Of a stretch of 64,000 nucleotides of DNA, positions 47,444-56,556 are shown piece after piece. Both the position numbers and the translations under genes were made by a program. Within the stretch, counting starts at the first letter, position 1. Each line of letters opens with the position of its first letter. Under the pieces are notes generated by a model, which saw only the letters and a list, made by a program, of their open reading frames with translations, was not told where the DNA came from and did no database searches. This DNA comes from Shewanella sp. UCD-KL12. GTDB lineage: Bacteria > Pseudomonadota > Gammaproteobacteria > Enterobacterales > Shewanellaceae. Where the stretch lies: positions 892,320 through 956,319 of the forward strand of contig NZ_MPHJ01000001.1 in NCBI RefSeq assembly GCF_001957125.1, in the 5' to 3' direction.

Positions 47444-49030
47444 ATGCGCATTGAACATATTGCGATTGTGGGTGGAGGCACTGCGGGCTGGTTGGTGGCG
47501 AACCATCTGGGTAAAGCCCTGCTGGCCCGACGAGAGGCGGGAGATCCTGTCAGTATCACTGTGATTGAGTCGCCTGATATTCCTATCATAGGTGTGGGGG
47601 AAGGCACGGTTCCCACCCTGCGTGAGTCACTGCAAGGCTTTGGCATTGATGAATCCGAGCTGTTCCGCTGTTGTGACGCATCCTTTAAACAGTCAATTAA
47701 GTTCGTCAATTGGCGGGATAAGGTGGCATTTTCTCAGCCAAATATGCAGGAAAATGCGTTTCATCATCTGTTTGATAGCCCCAGTCCATTTGGTAAAGAC
47801 TTGTCTGATTATTGGTTGCAGTTGGCGGCCAATACGAATATGACTCGCCCTTATGCTGAGTTCGTGTCGCCGCAGTATGCCAGCTGTGAGCGAAATCTAG
47901 CGCCAAAAACCGTGACATCGGCGCAATACAAGGGCGCTCATGGCTATGCCTACCATCTTGATGCAGCCAAGTTTGCCAGATTACTCAAAGATAATGCCAT
48001 CAATAAATATGCAGTGAAGTGTCTGTCCGATACCGTTGTTGAGGTCGAACTTGCTCCGAACGAGGAGGGGATCTGCGCCCTACACACGAAACAGAAAGGC
48101 CGTTTGGCGTTTGATTTTTTTGTTGATTGTTCTGGTTTCGCCGGCTTGCTGATGGAGAAAGCCCTCAAGGTGCCGTTTGAGTCGAAGGCAAAAGCGTTGA
48201 GAATGAACAAGGCGCTGGTGGTGCAAGTGCCCACCGACGGGCAACAACCGCTGCCGCCCTATACGTTGGCTACGGCGCATCAAGCGGGCTGGATCTGGGA
48301 TATTGCCTTGCCGGAGCGCCGTGGTATCGGTTTGGTGTATTGCGATGACTACTTAAGTGATGAAGAGGCAAAAACCAAGCTAAACCACTACTTGGGGACA
48401 AGCGATTATCAAGCAAACTATCGCTTCTTACCCATGCGCGTCGGGCATTTGCAGAAGTTTTGGCATAAAAACTGTGTCGCTTTGGGACTCGCACAAGGGT
48501 TCTTAGAGCCGTTAGAGGCGACCTCTATTTTGCTGACAGACTTTGCCGCCAGTTTTTTAGCGAGAAAGTTTCCGATGACTGTAGATGATATGGCTCCACT
48601 GCAACAGCGCTTTAATCGGGTGATGGACACAGCATGGCAACGGGTGATTGACTTTATCCAGCTGCATTACTTCTTGTCAGACAGGCAGGATTCCGGCTTT
48701 TGGCGCGATAATCATGCATCTTGGCTGGATAAAAGAGCGTTGTCTGACATTGTGATAGAAAGGCTTTCTCTTTGGCAGCAGTTCCCGCCTCATCCTGATG
48801 ACTTCTTTGCTCAGTTTGAGGTATTTGGCGTCGATAACTATCTCTACCTGCTTTATGGCATGCAGTTTAGTACACGAAATCGTATCTTCACTGGCAGTGA
48901 ATGTTCCGATAGTGAGGGACATGTACAAAAAATACGTCACGCTACTCAATTTCTCCAAGGAAAACTCCCTGCACACAGGACCTTGATAGAACAGATTAAA
49001 CAATCTGGCTTTGAAAAAGCTTCCTTCTAG
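47444..49030 (+). CDS. Flavin-dependent tryptophan halogenase-family protein
   Basis: A 528-residue flavoprotein. The FAD site is IAIVGGGTAGWLVANHLG. The catalytic lysine of the PrnA/RebH family corresponds to K82 in CCDASFKQSIKFVNW. The family WxWxIP motif is present as WIWDIAL (near 283), with alanine in place of proline. Such halogenase homologues recur beside TonB-dependent receptors in sugar-utilisation loci; their natural substrate is mostly unknown. A strong AGGAGG site precedes the ATG. No partner flavin reductase is in the window. Confidence 0.88.
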   Translation: MRIEHIAIVGGGTAGWLVANHLGKALLARREAGDPVSITVIESPDIPIIGVGEGTVPTLRESLQGFGIDESELFRCCDASFKQSIKFVNWRDKVAFSQPNMQENAFHHLFDSPSPFGKDLSDYWLQLAANTNMTRPYAEFVSPQYASCERNLAPKTVTSAQYKGAHGYAYHLDAAKFARLLKDNAINKYAVKCLSDTVVEVELAPNEEGICALHTKQKGRLAFDFFVDCSGFAGLLMEKALKVPFESKAKALRMNKALVVQVPTDGQQPLPPYTLATAHQAGWIWDIALPERRGIGLVYCDDYLSDEEAKTKLNHYLGTSDYQANYRFLPMRVGHLQKFWHKNCVALGLAQGFLEPLEATSILLTDFAASFLARKFPMTVDDMAPLQQRFNRVMDTAWQRVIDFIQLHYFLSDRQDSGFWRDNHASWLDKRALSDIVIERLSLWQQFPPHPDDFFAQFEVFGVDNYLYLLYGMQFSTRNRIFTGSECSDSEGHVQKIRHATQFLQGKLPAHRTLIEQIKQSGFEKASF

Positions 49031-49060
49031 GAGATGAGCTGCGTTCAGTTTTAAACTTCT

Positions 49061-49095
49061 AGTCCCTAGTCCCTAGTCCCTAGTCCCTAGTCCCT
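49061..49095. repeat. Five perfect tandem copies of AGTCCCT
   Basis: A 7-bp unit repeated five times without a mismatch. It is followed to about 49190 by degenerate relatives (ATAAGTCCCAAG, CGTAAGCCCCAA, CATAAGCCCCAA). It occupies the spacer between the convergent halogenase and metalloprotease genes. Confidence 0.95.
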
Positions 49096-49199
49096 AGACC
49101 TAAGATTTAAGCCCCACGTAATAAGTCCCAAGCGCTAAGTCGTAAGCCCCAAATCATAAGCCCCAAGTAATAAAATAAGTCATAAACCATCAATAGAAA

Positions 49200-49220
49200 G
49201 CGGCACTCATAGAGTGCCGC
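49200..49220. terminator. Hairpin between halogenase and metalloprotease genes
   Basis: GCGGCACTC-ATA-GAGTGCCGC, a perfect 9-bp stem. There is only a short T tract on either side, so it is a moderate bidirectional terminator at best. Confidence 0.6.
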
Positions 49221-49251
49221 AAAATCACCTTTTCACCTCGTTTGATATCAA

Positions 49252-52200
49252 TTACTTAACTAATCGAGGCTCTGCCCAATCAGCATGATCGGCATAGTTG
49301 CCATCTCCGCCATCAGTGGCGATAAGCTTAAGCTCGTGCGCGCCCTGTACATCGATATCTATGACTCGGCCACCATCGGCTAAGGTCAGGACGCCTGAAT
49401 CAAACGCCAGCACGCCATCGACATAGACCTCGAAGCTGACTGAGCTGCCGTCATTGCCCTCATCATCCACACCGACAATACTGCTAAAGCGTTGGTATTG
49501 TGCGTTGAGGTCGAAGACCATTTCACTGATCGCATGGGTGCCAAACCCTTCACTGTAAATCTGTTGTTCAATGGACAGCGGATTTCCAGCAATGCTGCGG
49601 TTCACCTGGGTAGTGCCCCAACCGCTGCTGATACTTTCTGCTGGAAAGTACGTCAGTGAAAGGGGGAGTGCGCGGCTTAATGTGGGGGCGGCCCAGTCTG
49701 CGTGATCCCAGCTGATGCCATCGCCAGCATCTAGGACCTGTAGAGTGAGTGTCTTACTGCCCAGTATGGCGAGTTGTACCTGCTGACTTTGGCCGCCAGT
49801 CATGGTGCCACTGCTAAAGGCAAGTTGATCATCGAGTAAGATTTGAAAGACCACTGAGCCATTAGTGCCCACTTCATCATCTAACCCTATGGTGGTCGTG
49901 AATGTTGAGTATTGCCCGTCAAGTGGGTACACCAGCTCACTGTATGCATGGGTGCCGATGCCTGTGTCATAGGTGACCCCCGCAATGGTGAGCGGGTTTT
50001 GATACACGCTGCGGTTAAATTGGGTGACGCCCCAATCCGTTCGATTCACAATAGGTGTCAACGCCATTAATGGCACAGGAGCTGGGTCTAAAATTGTAAC
50101 GGTACTTGAATCAAGCGTACTGAGGCCTTCATTGTCGGTTACCGTTAAGCTGATACTGTACTGACCAGCATTGATGAACACATGCGATGGGTTGGCGGCA
50201 TTAGAGACCATTCCATCACCGAAATCCCACAGGTAGCTGACGATACGGCCATCACTGTCATCGCTGCCCGCACTGCTAAATGGCGTAGATGCGCCAGTGA
50301 CGGCACTGTCGGGGTGGGTGAGTTGTACGGTCGGGGCCACATTAGCGATCTTTATGCCGACCATTGCGGTATCAGTGGCAGTGTGATTGTCATTATCGGT
50401 GACGGTTAACGTCGCGGTGTAGTTGCCATTGGCGTGATAACTATGCGTAGGGTTGGCATCAACGCTATTAGTGCCATCACCAAAGTCCCACAGGTAACTG
50501 ACGATATGACCGTCAAAATCGGTACTGCCAGCACTGCTAAAGGCAATGCTTTCATCGATCGCGGCGTAATATCCGCCATTGGCTTCGGCGACAGGCAGCG
50601 TTGAATCGAGCTGTCTTTCATAATAGACCTGCAAGGTGGCTGAGTAGTCACTAAATGGGTCAACCATGACCTCTAGAGTGTTGCCTCTGGCATCAGCGCC
50701 GAAGATACACAATTCACTTAATCTAGCACTCATGTAGGGACGACAATGGTATTGCTCTAACGTGGGCGCGCTATTGATGGCTACAAAGAGATCGGGATCG
50801 CCCTGATAACCGCCGGGCAGCACCACCGTAGTGTTAATCGCATCAGTTGGTATGGCAAATTGATAGCGAAGCGGCGTCTCACCTTGTGTGCCTGAGAGTG
50901 AATCGTCGGCGAGGAAGATGCGCTCACAGCCTTCACATAAACTGCTGTCATCGACGGCAATGATGCTGAATGTGGCATTGCTGTAGGCCGAGAAGGCATC
51001 AATGGCTGTGTGGTAGTTTTGATGTGACGCCGGGGAGGTGATGGCAACTAACTCTGGGGTGCCCGTTGCTTGAAATGAGATAAAATCGGCTATCCAGGTA
51101 TCACCATTTTTATAGGGTGCACTGCCTTTTGAGACATACAAATCGGGATCTTCGCTAAAGCCATCAAGGTAAAAGGCGACAGCTTCAGTGCCTTGGGGGA
51201 TGGTGATTTCATAGTGGTCGATGTCGCCCAGTGTCGCGCTCAGTGGCGTGTATTGCTCTAATAATTCGCCTTGGGGGACATAGTCAGCGCCTGAGCCATC
51301 CCAGACATGCTCAACGTGACTGGTCAGTTGGACTAAGCCTGTGTCGATGAGGTTGCTGTTACTCCACAAATTAGCTCTAACCGGCCCGTGTAGCGCGGCG
51401 GTCATGCGATTAACCTGGCCTTGGGTGTACATGGCATAGTTATCTGAATAGTGCATAAAGTTTTCGGTGTTGGTGGCTTGCCCTAAGCAGTTAGGGAAGT
51501 TGTTTTGTAAACTGCTGAGACTGATCTGCGGCGTATCGCAGTTATTGTCGCCAGTCGCCTCACAAAAGGCGGCCTGATGTATGGAGCAGCTACCGCCTTC
51601 GAAGGTGTGTGGCAGATTGAGCCAATGGCCAAATTCATGGGTGAACACCGAGCGAAAGTTTTCATTGGTATTGTCACCGAAATAGTGGCCGTTATAGACC
51701 ACCCTGGCGGTGCCTGCAGCTGACATGCCTTGCTCTGGATACCAGGCTACACCGGAGTTATTGGTGGCGCCGTTATTGTACAAGTCATGTTGAATGTAGA
51801 TATTCATGTACTTGAAGTTGTCCCAAGAGTCATCAGCAATGGCTTGATTGAAATCAGCCCAATGGCCATATCCTGCCCCCGTTTCATACCTGACTATACC
51901 GTTGGTTGGGTTGCCATTAGGGTCGAGTTTGGCCAATACAAATTCAATGTCCAGGTTGGCGCGAATCGCCTTGAATTCATCGGCGATAGGCCCATCAAAC
52001 TGATTGAGGCCGCGAAAGTCCTCCGTGGTTTGGTTTAAACCCGCAATGATTTTCTCTTCGGTCAGGCAGGTCGATGCGGCGTCATCACAGTTGTATTCAT
52101 CGCCATAGACGTGAACAACCACGGGAATGTAGTAGCGACCCGGCTCGCCTTCTCCTTGGTCAATGAGCGCATTGCGCTGCGTTACCTGTGCAGAGGATAG

Positions 52201-52551
52201 TGTGCTGGCGCGTGACTGGGCCTTTGATGCGTTTTGGCTTAATGCGTGTTTATTGGTGACCTGTAGTTGATGCCAATTTTGGTTGTTGGTGTCAGTGCCG
52301 CACAGGGAGCTTGAGGGGGAAGTTTGGGCGTTCAGGGCAGGTTGCTCACTCAGCCCTTGTGTCATTTTCGACGCAGTTTGTACTGGGTTATGAGGTAACT
52401 GTTTTGCTGGCTTTTCCCCTACAAAATGGGCACTGGCATTGGAGTCTGTGTACGTTGGGGAGGCGATGGTTACACTGCCTGCGAGGGTATAGGCGCTAGA
52501 CAGTGCGATCGCGATTGCACTCAAGCCGATGGCTTTTTGAGTTAATGTCAT
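49252..52551 (-). CDS. Secreted M43-type metalloprotease with two PKD and two NPCBM modules
   Basis: A 1099-residue exported protein (signal peptide to about residue 25). The metzincin zinc site HEFGHWLNLPH is near residue 303-313, with cysteine-containing EGGSCSIHQ and a Met-turn candidate NFMHYSDNYAMY. This fits M43, the pappalysin/cytophagalysin class. The middle part (about 400-650) resembles PPC-type domains (VAFYLDGFSEDPDLYVS). Two PKD domains (about 657-825; SYLWDFGDG twice) and two NPCBM domains (about 829-955 and 960-1099; DGGDGNYADHADW) follow. NPCBM corresponds to CBM51, which binds galactose and blood-group glycans. It therefore may target glycoproteins. Unusual in a sugar locus. 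Confidence 0.85.
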   Translation of the reverse strand: MTLTQKAIGLSAIAIALSSAYTLAGSVTIASPTYTDSNASAHFVGEKPAKQLPHNPVQTASKMTQGLSEQPALNAQTSPSSSLCGTDTNNQNWHQLQVTNKHALSQNASKAQSRASTLSSAQVTQRNALIDQGEGEPGRYYIPVVVHVYGDEYNCDDAASTCLTEEKIIAGLNQTTEDFRGLNQFDGPIADEFKAIRANLDIEFVLAKLDPNGNPTNGIVRYETGAGYGHWADFNQAIADDSWDNFKYMNIYIQHDLYNNGATNNSGVAWYPEQGMSAAGTARVVYNGHYFGDNTNENFRSVFTHEFGHWLNLPHTFEGGSCSIHQAAFCEATGDNNCDTPQISLSSLQNNFPNCLGQATNTENFMHYSDNYAMYTQGQVNRMTAALHGPVRANLWSNSNLIDTGLVQLTSHVEHVWDGSGADYVPQGELLEQYTPLSATLGDIDHYEITIPQGTEAVAFYLDGFSEDPDLYVSKGSAPYKNGDTWIADFISFQATGTPELVAITSPASHQNYHTAIDAFSAYSNATFSIIAVDDSSLCEGCERIFLADDSLSGTQGETPLRYQFAIPTDAINTTVVLPGGYQGDPDLFVAINSAPTLEQYHCRPYMSARLSELCIFGADARGNTLEVMVDPFSDYSATLQVYYERQLDSTLPVAEANGGYYAAIDESIAFSSAGSTDFDGHIVSYLWDFGDGTNSVDANPTHSYHANGNYTATLTVTDNDNHTATDTAMVGIKIANVAPTVQLTHPDSAVTGASTPFSSAGSDDSDGRIVSYLWDFGDGMVSNAANPSHVFINAGQYSISLTVTDNEGLSTLDSSTVTILDPAPVPLMALTPIVNRTDWGVTQFNRSVYQNPLTIAGVTYDTGIGTHAYSELVYPLDGQYSTFTTTIGLDDEVGTNGSVVFQILLDDQLAFSSGTMTGGQSQQVQLAILGSKTLTLQVLDAGDGISWDHADWAAPTLSRALPLSLTYFPAESISSGWGTTQVNRSIAGNPLSIEQQIYSEGFGTHAISEMVFDLNAQYQRFSSIVGVDDEGNDGSSVSFEVYVDGVLAFDSGVLTLADGGRVIDIDVQGAHELKLIATDGGDGNYADHADWAEPRLVK

Positions 52552-52815
52552 GATTATGTCTCTTATTAGCGGTTAATCAGAGAGTCGACGGTCGCCTCTG
52601 TGGGCAACGCGCCGAGTTAGGGCTTTAAACCAACCTACATAAATACTGATCATTCTTACTGGTTAAAACCGCTGATAACTACGTTATGAGTTTTGTAATT
52701 AGAATAACTAGTTATCTGCAACTCAAGCCTTGTTCTAAGCGGTTTTTCCTGCGTAATGTTATGAACACTTACTTATCCAGATTGGTATTACATTATGCTG
52801 GGATGAACGGAGCAC
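52552..52815. other. Spacer between the two NPCBM genes
   Basis: A 264-base spacer. It must hold the promoter of the metalloprotease gene. AGAGACATAATC precedes its ATG. No clear operator copy or terminator was recognised. Confidence 0.4.
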
Positions 52816-55800
52816 TTATTGGCGCAGCATTGGCGCGCCCCAGTCTGCATGATCATGATTGATATTATCGCCGCCATCGGTGGTGATAAGTGTCATCTCA
52901 ATTGCACCTGAAATGTCGATATCGATGTCATGGCCTGCATCCGTTCCCAGTAGCACCGGGCTGGCGTAAGCGAGGGTTCCATCCAGGTAGATCTCAAAGG
53001 CCACACTGCCGTTATTGCCGGTTTCATCATCGAGTCCGACGGTGGTCTGGAACCGCTGATACTGTCCTTGGAGATCATAGACAATCGCGCTGGTGGAGTG
53101 CGTGCCAATGCCGTCGCTATAGACGGTGCCATTAATGGTGAGCGGATTACCTTCGACGCTATTGTTAAAGTGGGTAGTGCCCCAGCCTGTGCTGATACTG
53201 GTGGGGGTGAGTGTGAGTAGCGACACATCGCTATCGACAGTCAGCTGAGGGGTTAACCAATTGGCATGATCGCTGTTAATGCCGTCACCGCCATCCTCAA
53301 CCACTAAACGCAGTTCAAAGGCGCCACTGACATCGACACTGAGAGGGACGGCGCCATCAGCTCCGGTCAGTACGCCGGAATCAAACCCTAATACCCCATC
53401 AAGGAATACCTTAAATTGTACCGAGCCACCGTTGCTGACCTCATCATCGACACCCACACTGGCGTTAAACTGACTGTATTGGCCAGCTAAGTCATAGACG
53501 ATTTGACTGGTAGCGTGTGTGCCGATGCCCTTGGCATAAGTTTGTCCGCCAACCCTAAGTGGATTGCCATTGACACTTTTATCGGTCTGAATAGTGCCCC
53601 AGTCTGCTTGCTGACTTACCGGGGTTAAGCTGGTGAGATCAGTATCGGTAGGCAGTGGCGGCTCCACAGGGGGAATGACAGTACCATCGTTAGTGGATAT
53701 GGTGATCGTCTGTCCCGCATCAATATTGAGCTCGACATAGGAAAGGGCTACGCCATTGATACTCGTACTGCTGGCCGTGAAGGGGGTTTCATCGACATAG
53801 AGAGTGTCAAAGCTTCCGGCAAACTGGGCTTTCCAGATTAAGGGCTGGCTCGAAGTGGCACTGTTACTCAGGGTACTGGTGTGTGAGCTTTGATGGCGTA
53901 AATTGACCATATCATCGATGTTACGGCTGTAATCATTAACATCCATTATGCTCTGACCGACGGGTAAGTTATCGACTTGCACAAACTCCATGGTGGCAGG
54001 CAGACGAGACAGAGTTTCGATCTTGCCTTGATGCACTTTGGGCTGATAGCCCATCATGTGGGTGATCAGGTTGGAGACGTTAGTAAATGCAATCTCCGGG
54101 TAAGTTTTAGCTTGCTGCTCTGGGGTTCTGTCGCTAAAGAAACGCTCTAATCCTGTCTGCATCCAATACCAACCGCGGTCATTTTGGCCGTAGTTAAAAA
54201 AGGCTTCGGGTAGATAGGTTTTGGCTTCTTCATTGAGGTTCTCTGAATTATCGTGGATAAACTGCAGATAGTCGTTGGCTTTTTGGCCCGGTTCTAACAA
54301 CTCCTTCATCGGCATAAAGAAACTGTTTTCATGACCCCAACCGAAAATGGCGTTGCCGTAACCATCAAATGCACGGGCATAAGTGGCGCTGTTGTCGTCA
54401 TACCAGTCTTGTTGAAATCGGTTGAGTAATAGTGCAGCCTTGGCCTGATAGGTGTCAGCATCGGAAATGAGTTGATCAACAATCTGCTGATCGGCGACTA
54501 AGTCGGCCTTAGCACGTAACATTTTCTCATAGGCAAGTGTGGCTTGATACTGTACACCGAGTGTATCGCCGGCTTCGACGACGCGGTTCATGCTGTTTTC
54601 AATGCGGTACAGATCGCGGTTATCCACCGGAGTGTCTGAAAAATCAAGATCAAGCACTACATCGGTTAAGTTATTCCAATCAAGATCAATGGTTTTAAGA
54701 CTGAGGATATCTTTGGCGTAGGTACGTGAGCCCGCTTCAACCACCATTCTTTCGGTATTGCCATCGGAGAAGGCAAAGCCGAACGAGAACTTATAGCGGT
54801 AAGATTGGGTGCGCAGTAGATTATCCATGTAACCACTTTTGAGGGTGATTACATTGCCCACTACTGTGTAGTCGATGCCCAGGGTTAACAGCGTATCTCC
54901 ATCGGTGACGCCTTGTAGTGACACGCCATCTGCAACTGTAAAGGTCAGAGGGATGTCCGGCACTGTTTGGGTGTTTTCAAAGAAGAAATAATCATGATTC
55001 AGAACTGGCGCGTCATTATTGGCGTCGGTGAGATTATTGATCCGTACGCTCAGGTAATCGTCCTTACCATTTCTAAAGCGCACTTTGAGCCCCATATCTT
55101 GCACGCCGAGCCGGGCAAAATACTCTTTTTTAATGATCAGTTGACCCGTTTGTTCGTCGGCCTCCAAGGTGAAAGTCAATTCATCTTCGGCGATGTGACT
55201 CGCGCCTTCAAACTCCCACAATGTTGGCAAAATGCCCTCATTGCCACGATTATCCACGATGCCATTGCCATTAAAATCGTAACGACTGGCGAACTGTTCA
55301 TGCAGTTGCTTGCCATAATCCATGAAGGTGTCATTTAACCAACGGGGATCGCCTGTTTGCTCATACATGGTGTAGATTTTTTCGAGCAGTTCCAGTGGCG
55401 CCGGCAGTTCTTGAAACCCAGCGTCCATGTAGTAAGGTGCGCCATAAAAGTTGTACGACCATAGTGTCCAGTATTCCTGCCAGAAACTTTTAGTTTGCGC
55501 CGTAGCCCAAGGGTCAAGGGGGTCGAGGTTTGGATCGCTGATCTGCACGCGCTTATCTTGCAAGGCATCAAAGGCGAAGCGCTGCAACATATCAAAATTT
55601 TCTTCATTTAAGCTGAGGATTGAGGCACCTTCGGTTTGATGGGCGACGTCGCGCAAACAAAAGTTTTCTCGGTAACCCTGCGCGTTAGAGGTCGGTGTGC
55701 CGTGATAACTGCCCCACAGTGATGGCACTGCGGGGACGCCCGCATCTCTGAATTTAGTTATCCTGTCAGCGACTTCAGTGGTGGGATACTGCTGCGGGCC

Positions 55801-56004
55801 AACCACAAGATAGTCATAAATAAAGTTAATTGAACCGTCTATGGCATGGTCTAACTCCGCATTGCTTGAGCTTATCTTAATTTCGGTTGCTGGACGGATT
55901 CGAGCATCGCGGATCAAACCGTCGGCGTAAGCTGGGAGGGTGAAAGTGCCAAGGGCTAATCCAATGGCGATAGAGAGGCTTGCATAAGGTTTGCGATTTA
56001 ACAT
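52816..56004 (-). CDS. Large secreted protein: helical catalytic-like domain, X2-like insert, two NPCBM modules
   Basis: A 1062-residue exported protein (signal peptide MLNRKPYASLSIAIGLALGT..., cleaved near YADG). The main region looks like an alpha/alpha-toroid glycosidase (NFCLRDVAHQTEG, FWQEYWTLWSYNFYG, GWGHENSFFMPMKE, FFNYGQNDRGWYWMQTGL). It is interrupted around 355-440 by a beta domain like CBM_X2 (LLTLGIDYTVVGNVITLKSG). DFNGNGIVDNRG is a calcium-loop-like segment. A proline linker (PPVEPPLP) leads to two NPCBM/CBM51-type domains (about 788-926 and 927-1062). No GH family could be named. It shares module type and direction with the next gene, the metalloprotease. Confidence 0.7.
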   Translation of the reverse strand: MLNRKPYASLSIAIGLALGTFTLPAYADGLIRDARIRPATEIKISSSNAELDHAIDGSINFIYDYLVVGPQQYPTTEVADRITKFRDAGVPAVPSLWGSYHGTPTSNAQGYRENFCLRDVAHQTEGASILSLNEENFDMLQRFAFDALQDKRVQISDPNLDPLDPWATAQTKSFWQEYWTLWSYNFYGAPYYMDAGFQELPAPLELLEKIYTMYEQTGDPRWLNDTFMDYGKQLHEQFASRYDFNGNGIVDNRGNEGILPTLWEFEGASHIAEDELTFTLEADEQTGQLIIKKEYFARLGVQDMGLKVRFRNGKDDYLSVRINNLTDANNDAPVLNHDYFFFENTQTVPDIPLTFTVADGVSLQGVTDGDTLLTLGIDYTVVGNVITLKSGYMDNLLRTQSYRYKFSFGFAFSDGNTERMVVEAGSRTYAKDILSLKTIDLDWNNLTDVVLDLDFSDTPVDNRDLYRIENSMNRVVEAGDTLGVQYQATLAYEKMLRAKADLVADQQIVDQLISDADTYQAKAALLLNRFQQDWYDDNSATYARAFDGYGNAIFGWGHENSFFMPMKELLEPGQKANDYLQFIHDNSENLNEEAKTYLPEAFFNYGQNDRGWYWMQTGLERFFSDRTPEQQAKTYPEIAFTNVSNLITHMMGYQPKVHQGKIETLSRLPATMEFVQVDNLPVGQSIMDVNDYSRNIDDMVNLRHQSSHTSTLSNSATSSQPLIWKAQFAGSFDTLYVDETPFTASSTSINGVALSYVELNIDAGQTITISTNDGTVIPPVEPPLPTDTDLTSLTPVSQQADWGTIQTDKSVNGNPLRVGGQTYAKGIGTHATSQIVYDLAGQYSQFNASVGVDDEVSNGGSVQFKVFLDGVLGFDSGVLTGADGAVPLSVDVSGAFELRLVVEDGGDGINSDHANWLTPQLTVDSDVSLLTLTPTSISTGWGTTHFNNSVEGNPLTINGTVYSDGIGTHSTSAIVYDLQGQYQRFQTTVGLDDETGNNGSVAFEIYLDGTLAYASPVLLGTDAGHDIDIDISGAIEMTLITTDGGDNINHDHADWGAPMLRQ

Positions 56005-56556
56005 GATGTTTATTCACTCCTGGATAAATGTTCTATTGTTTTTATTTATCACATCAGCAACTGCAAACTTCTATTGATGCCTGGTTATTATCCAACCATC
56101 CGTTAGCAATACTTACCACCGTAAAATAGACTAATGATTATTGAAAAATAGTCTGTTTATATTCCATCGAATAGTTATGTAGGTATATCGCATTGAATAT
56201 ATAGGTATTTAATTACTTGCCTTCGGTGTGATTAAAACGGGGTATGCAACAGTTAGGTATATTGGTAATAAAATTAAATGACATCATTGATAAATATAAA
56301 TAACGATGAATTATCTGTTGGGTTATTTAAATTATTGCTGACAATTATTATCAGCATTCCATTTCTGGAGATGGTGTTCTATTCAGGCTATTCACCGTTG
56401 TTGTGCATTTTTATATTTAGTATTTGCCCACCAATTCAGTGAATAACCAGGTGGATATCGTTAAATGGGAGATAAAAGCGCCTTTTCAGGAATGACAGGC
56501 GCAGGGATCTAACCGAGCATACTAGCTATCCAAAGAATGACGGAAAGAATCCAGCT
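56005..56556. promoter_or_regulatory. 552-base divergent control region, NPCBM protein / galT
   Basis: AT-rich spacer with no open frame of note. The right side holds the proposed operator TTCAGGAATGACAGG (56485-56499) and a looser relative, TTCAGTGAATAACCAGG (56435-56451), about 50 bases upstream. AATTATTATCAGC and similar AT steps in the middle look like promoter DNA, but no box is certain. Both flanking operons probably start here. Confidence 0.55.
56488..56499 (+). promoter_or_regulatory. Proposed MelR-like operator upstream of galT
   Basis: AGGAATGACAGG ends 57 bases before the galT ATG. The symporter gene has AGGAATAACAGG ending 55 bases before its ATG, so position and sequence are both conserved. 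Confidence 0.55.

Noticed and set aside
48677..49003. A 108-codon minus-strand frame within the halogenase gene
   Set aside because: Shadow frame; the halogenase frame has clear family motifs through this part.
54967..55338. A 123-codon plus-strand frame inside the large NPCBM gene
   Set aside because: It lies wholly antisense to a continuous coding frame that has signal peptide and domains; no homology recognised.
56005..56050. A third operator copy (CAGGAGTGAATAA on the minus strand) before the NPCBM gene
   Set aside because: It matches in part only because it contains the AGGAG ribosome site of that gene; not counted as an operator.
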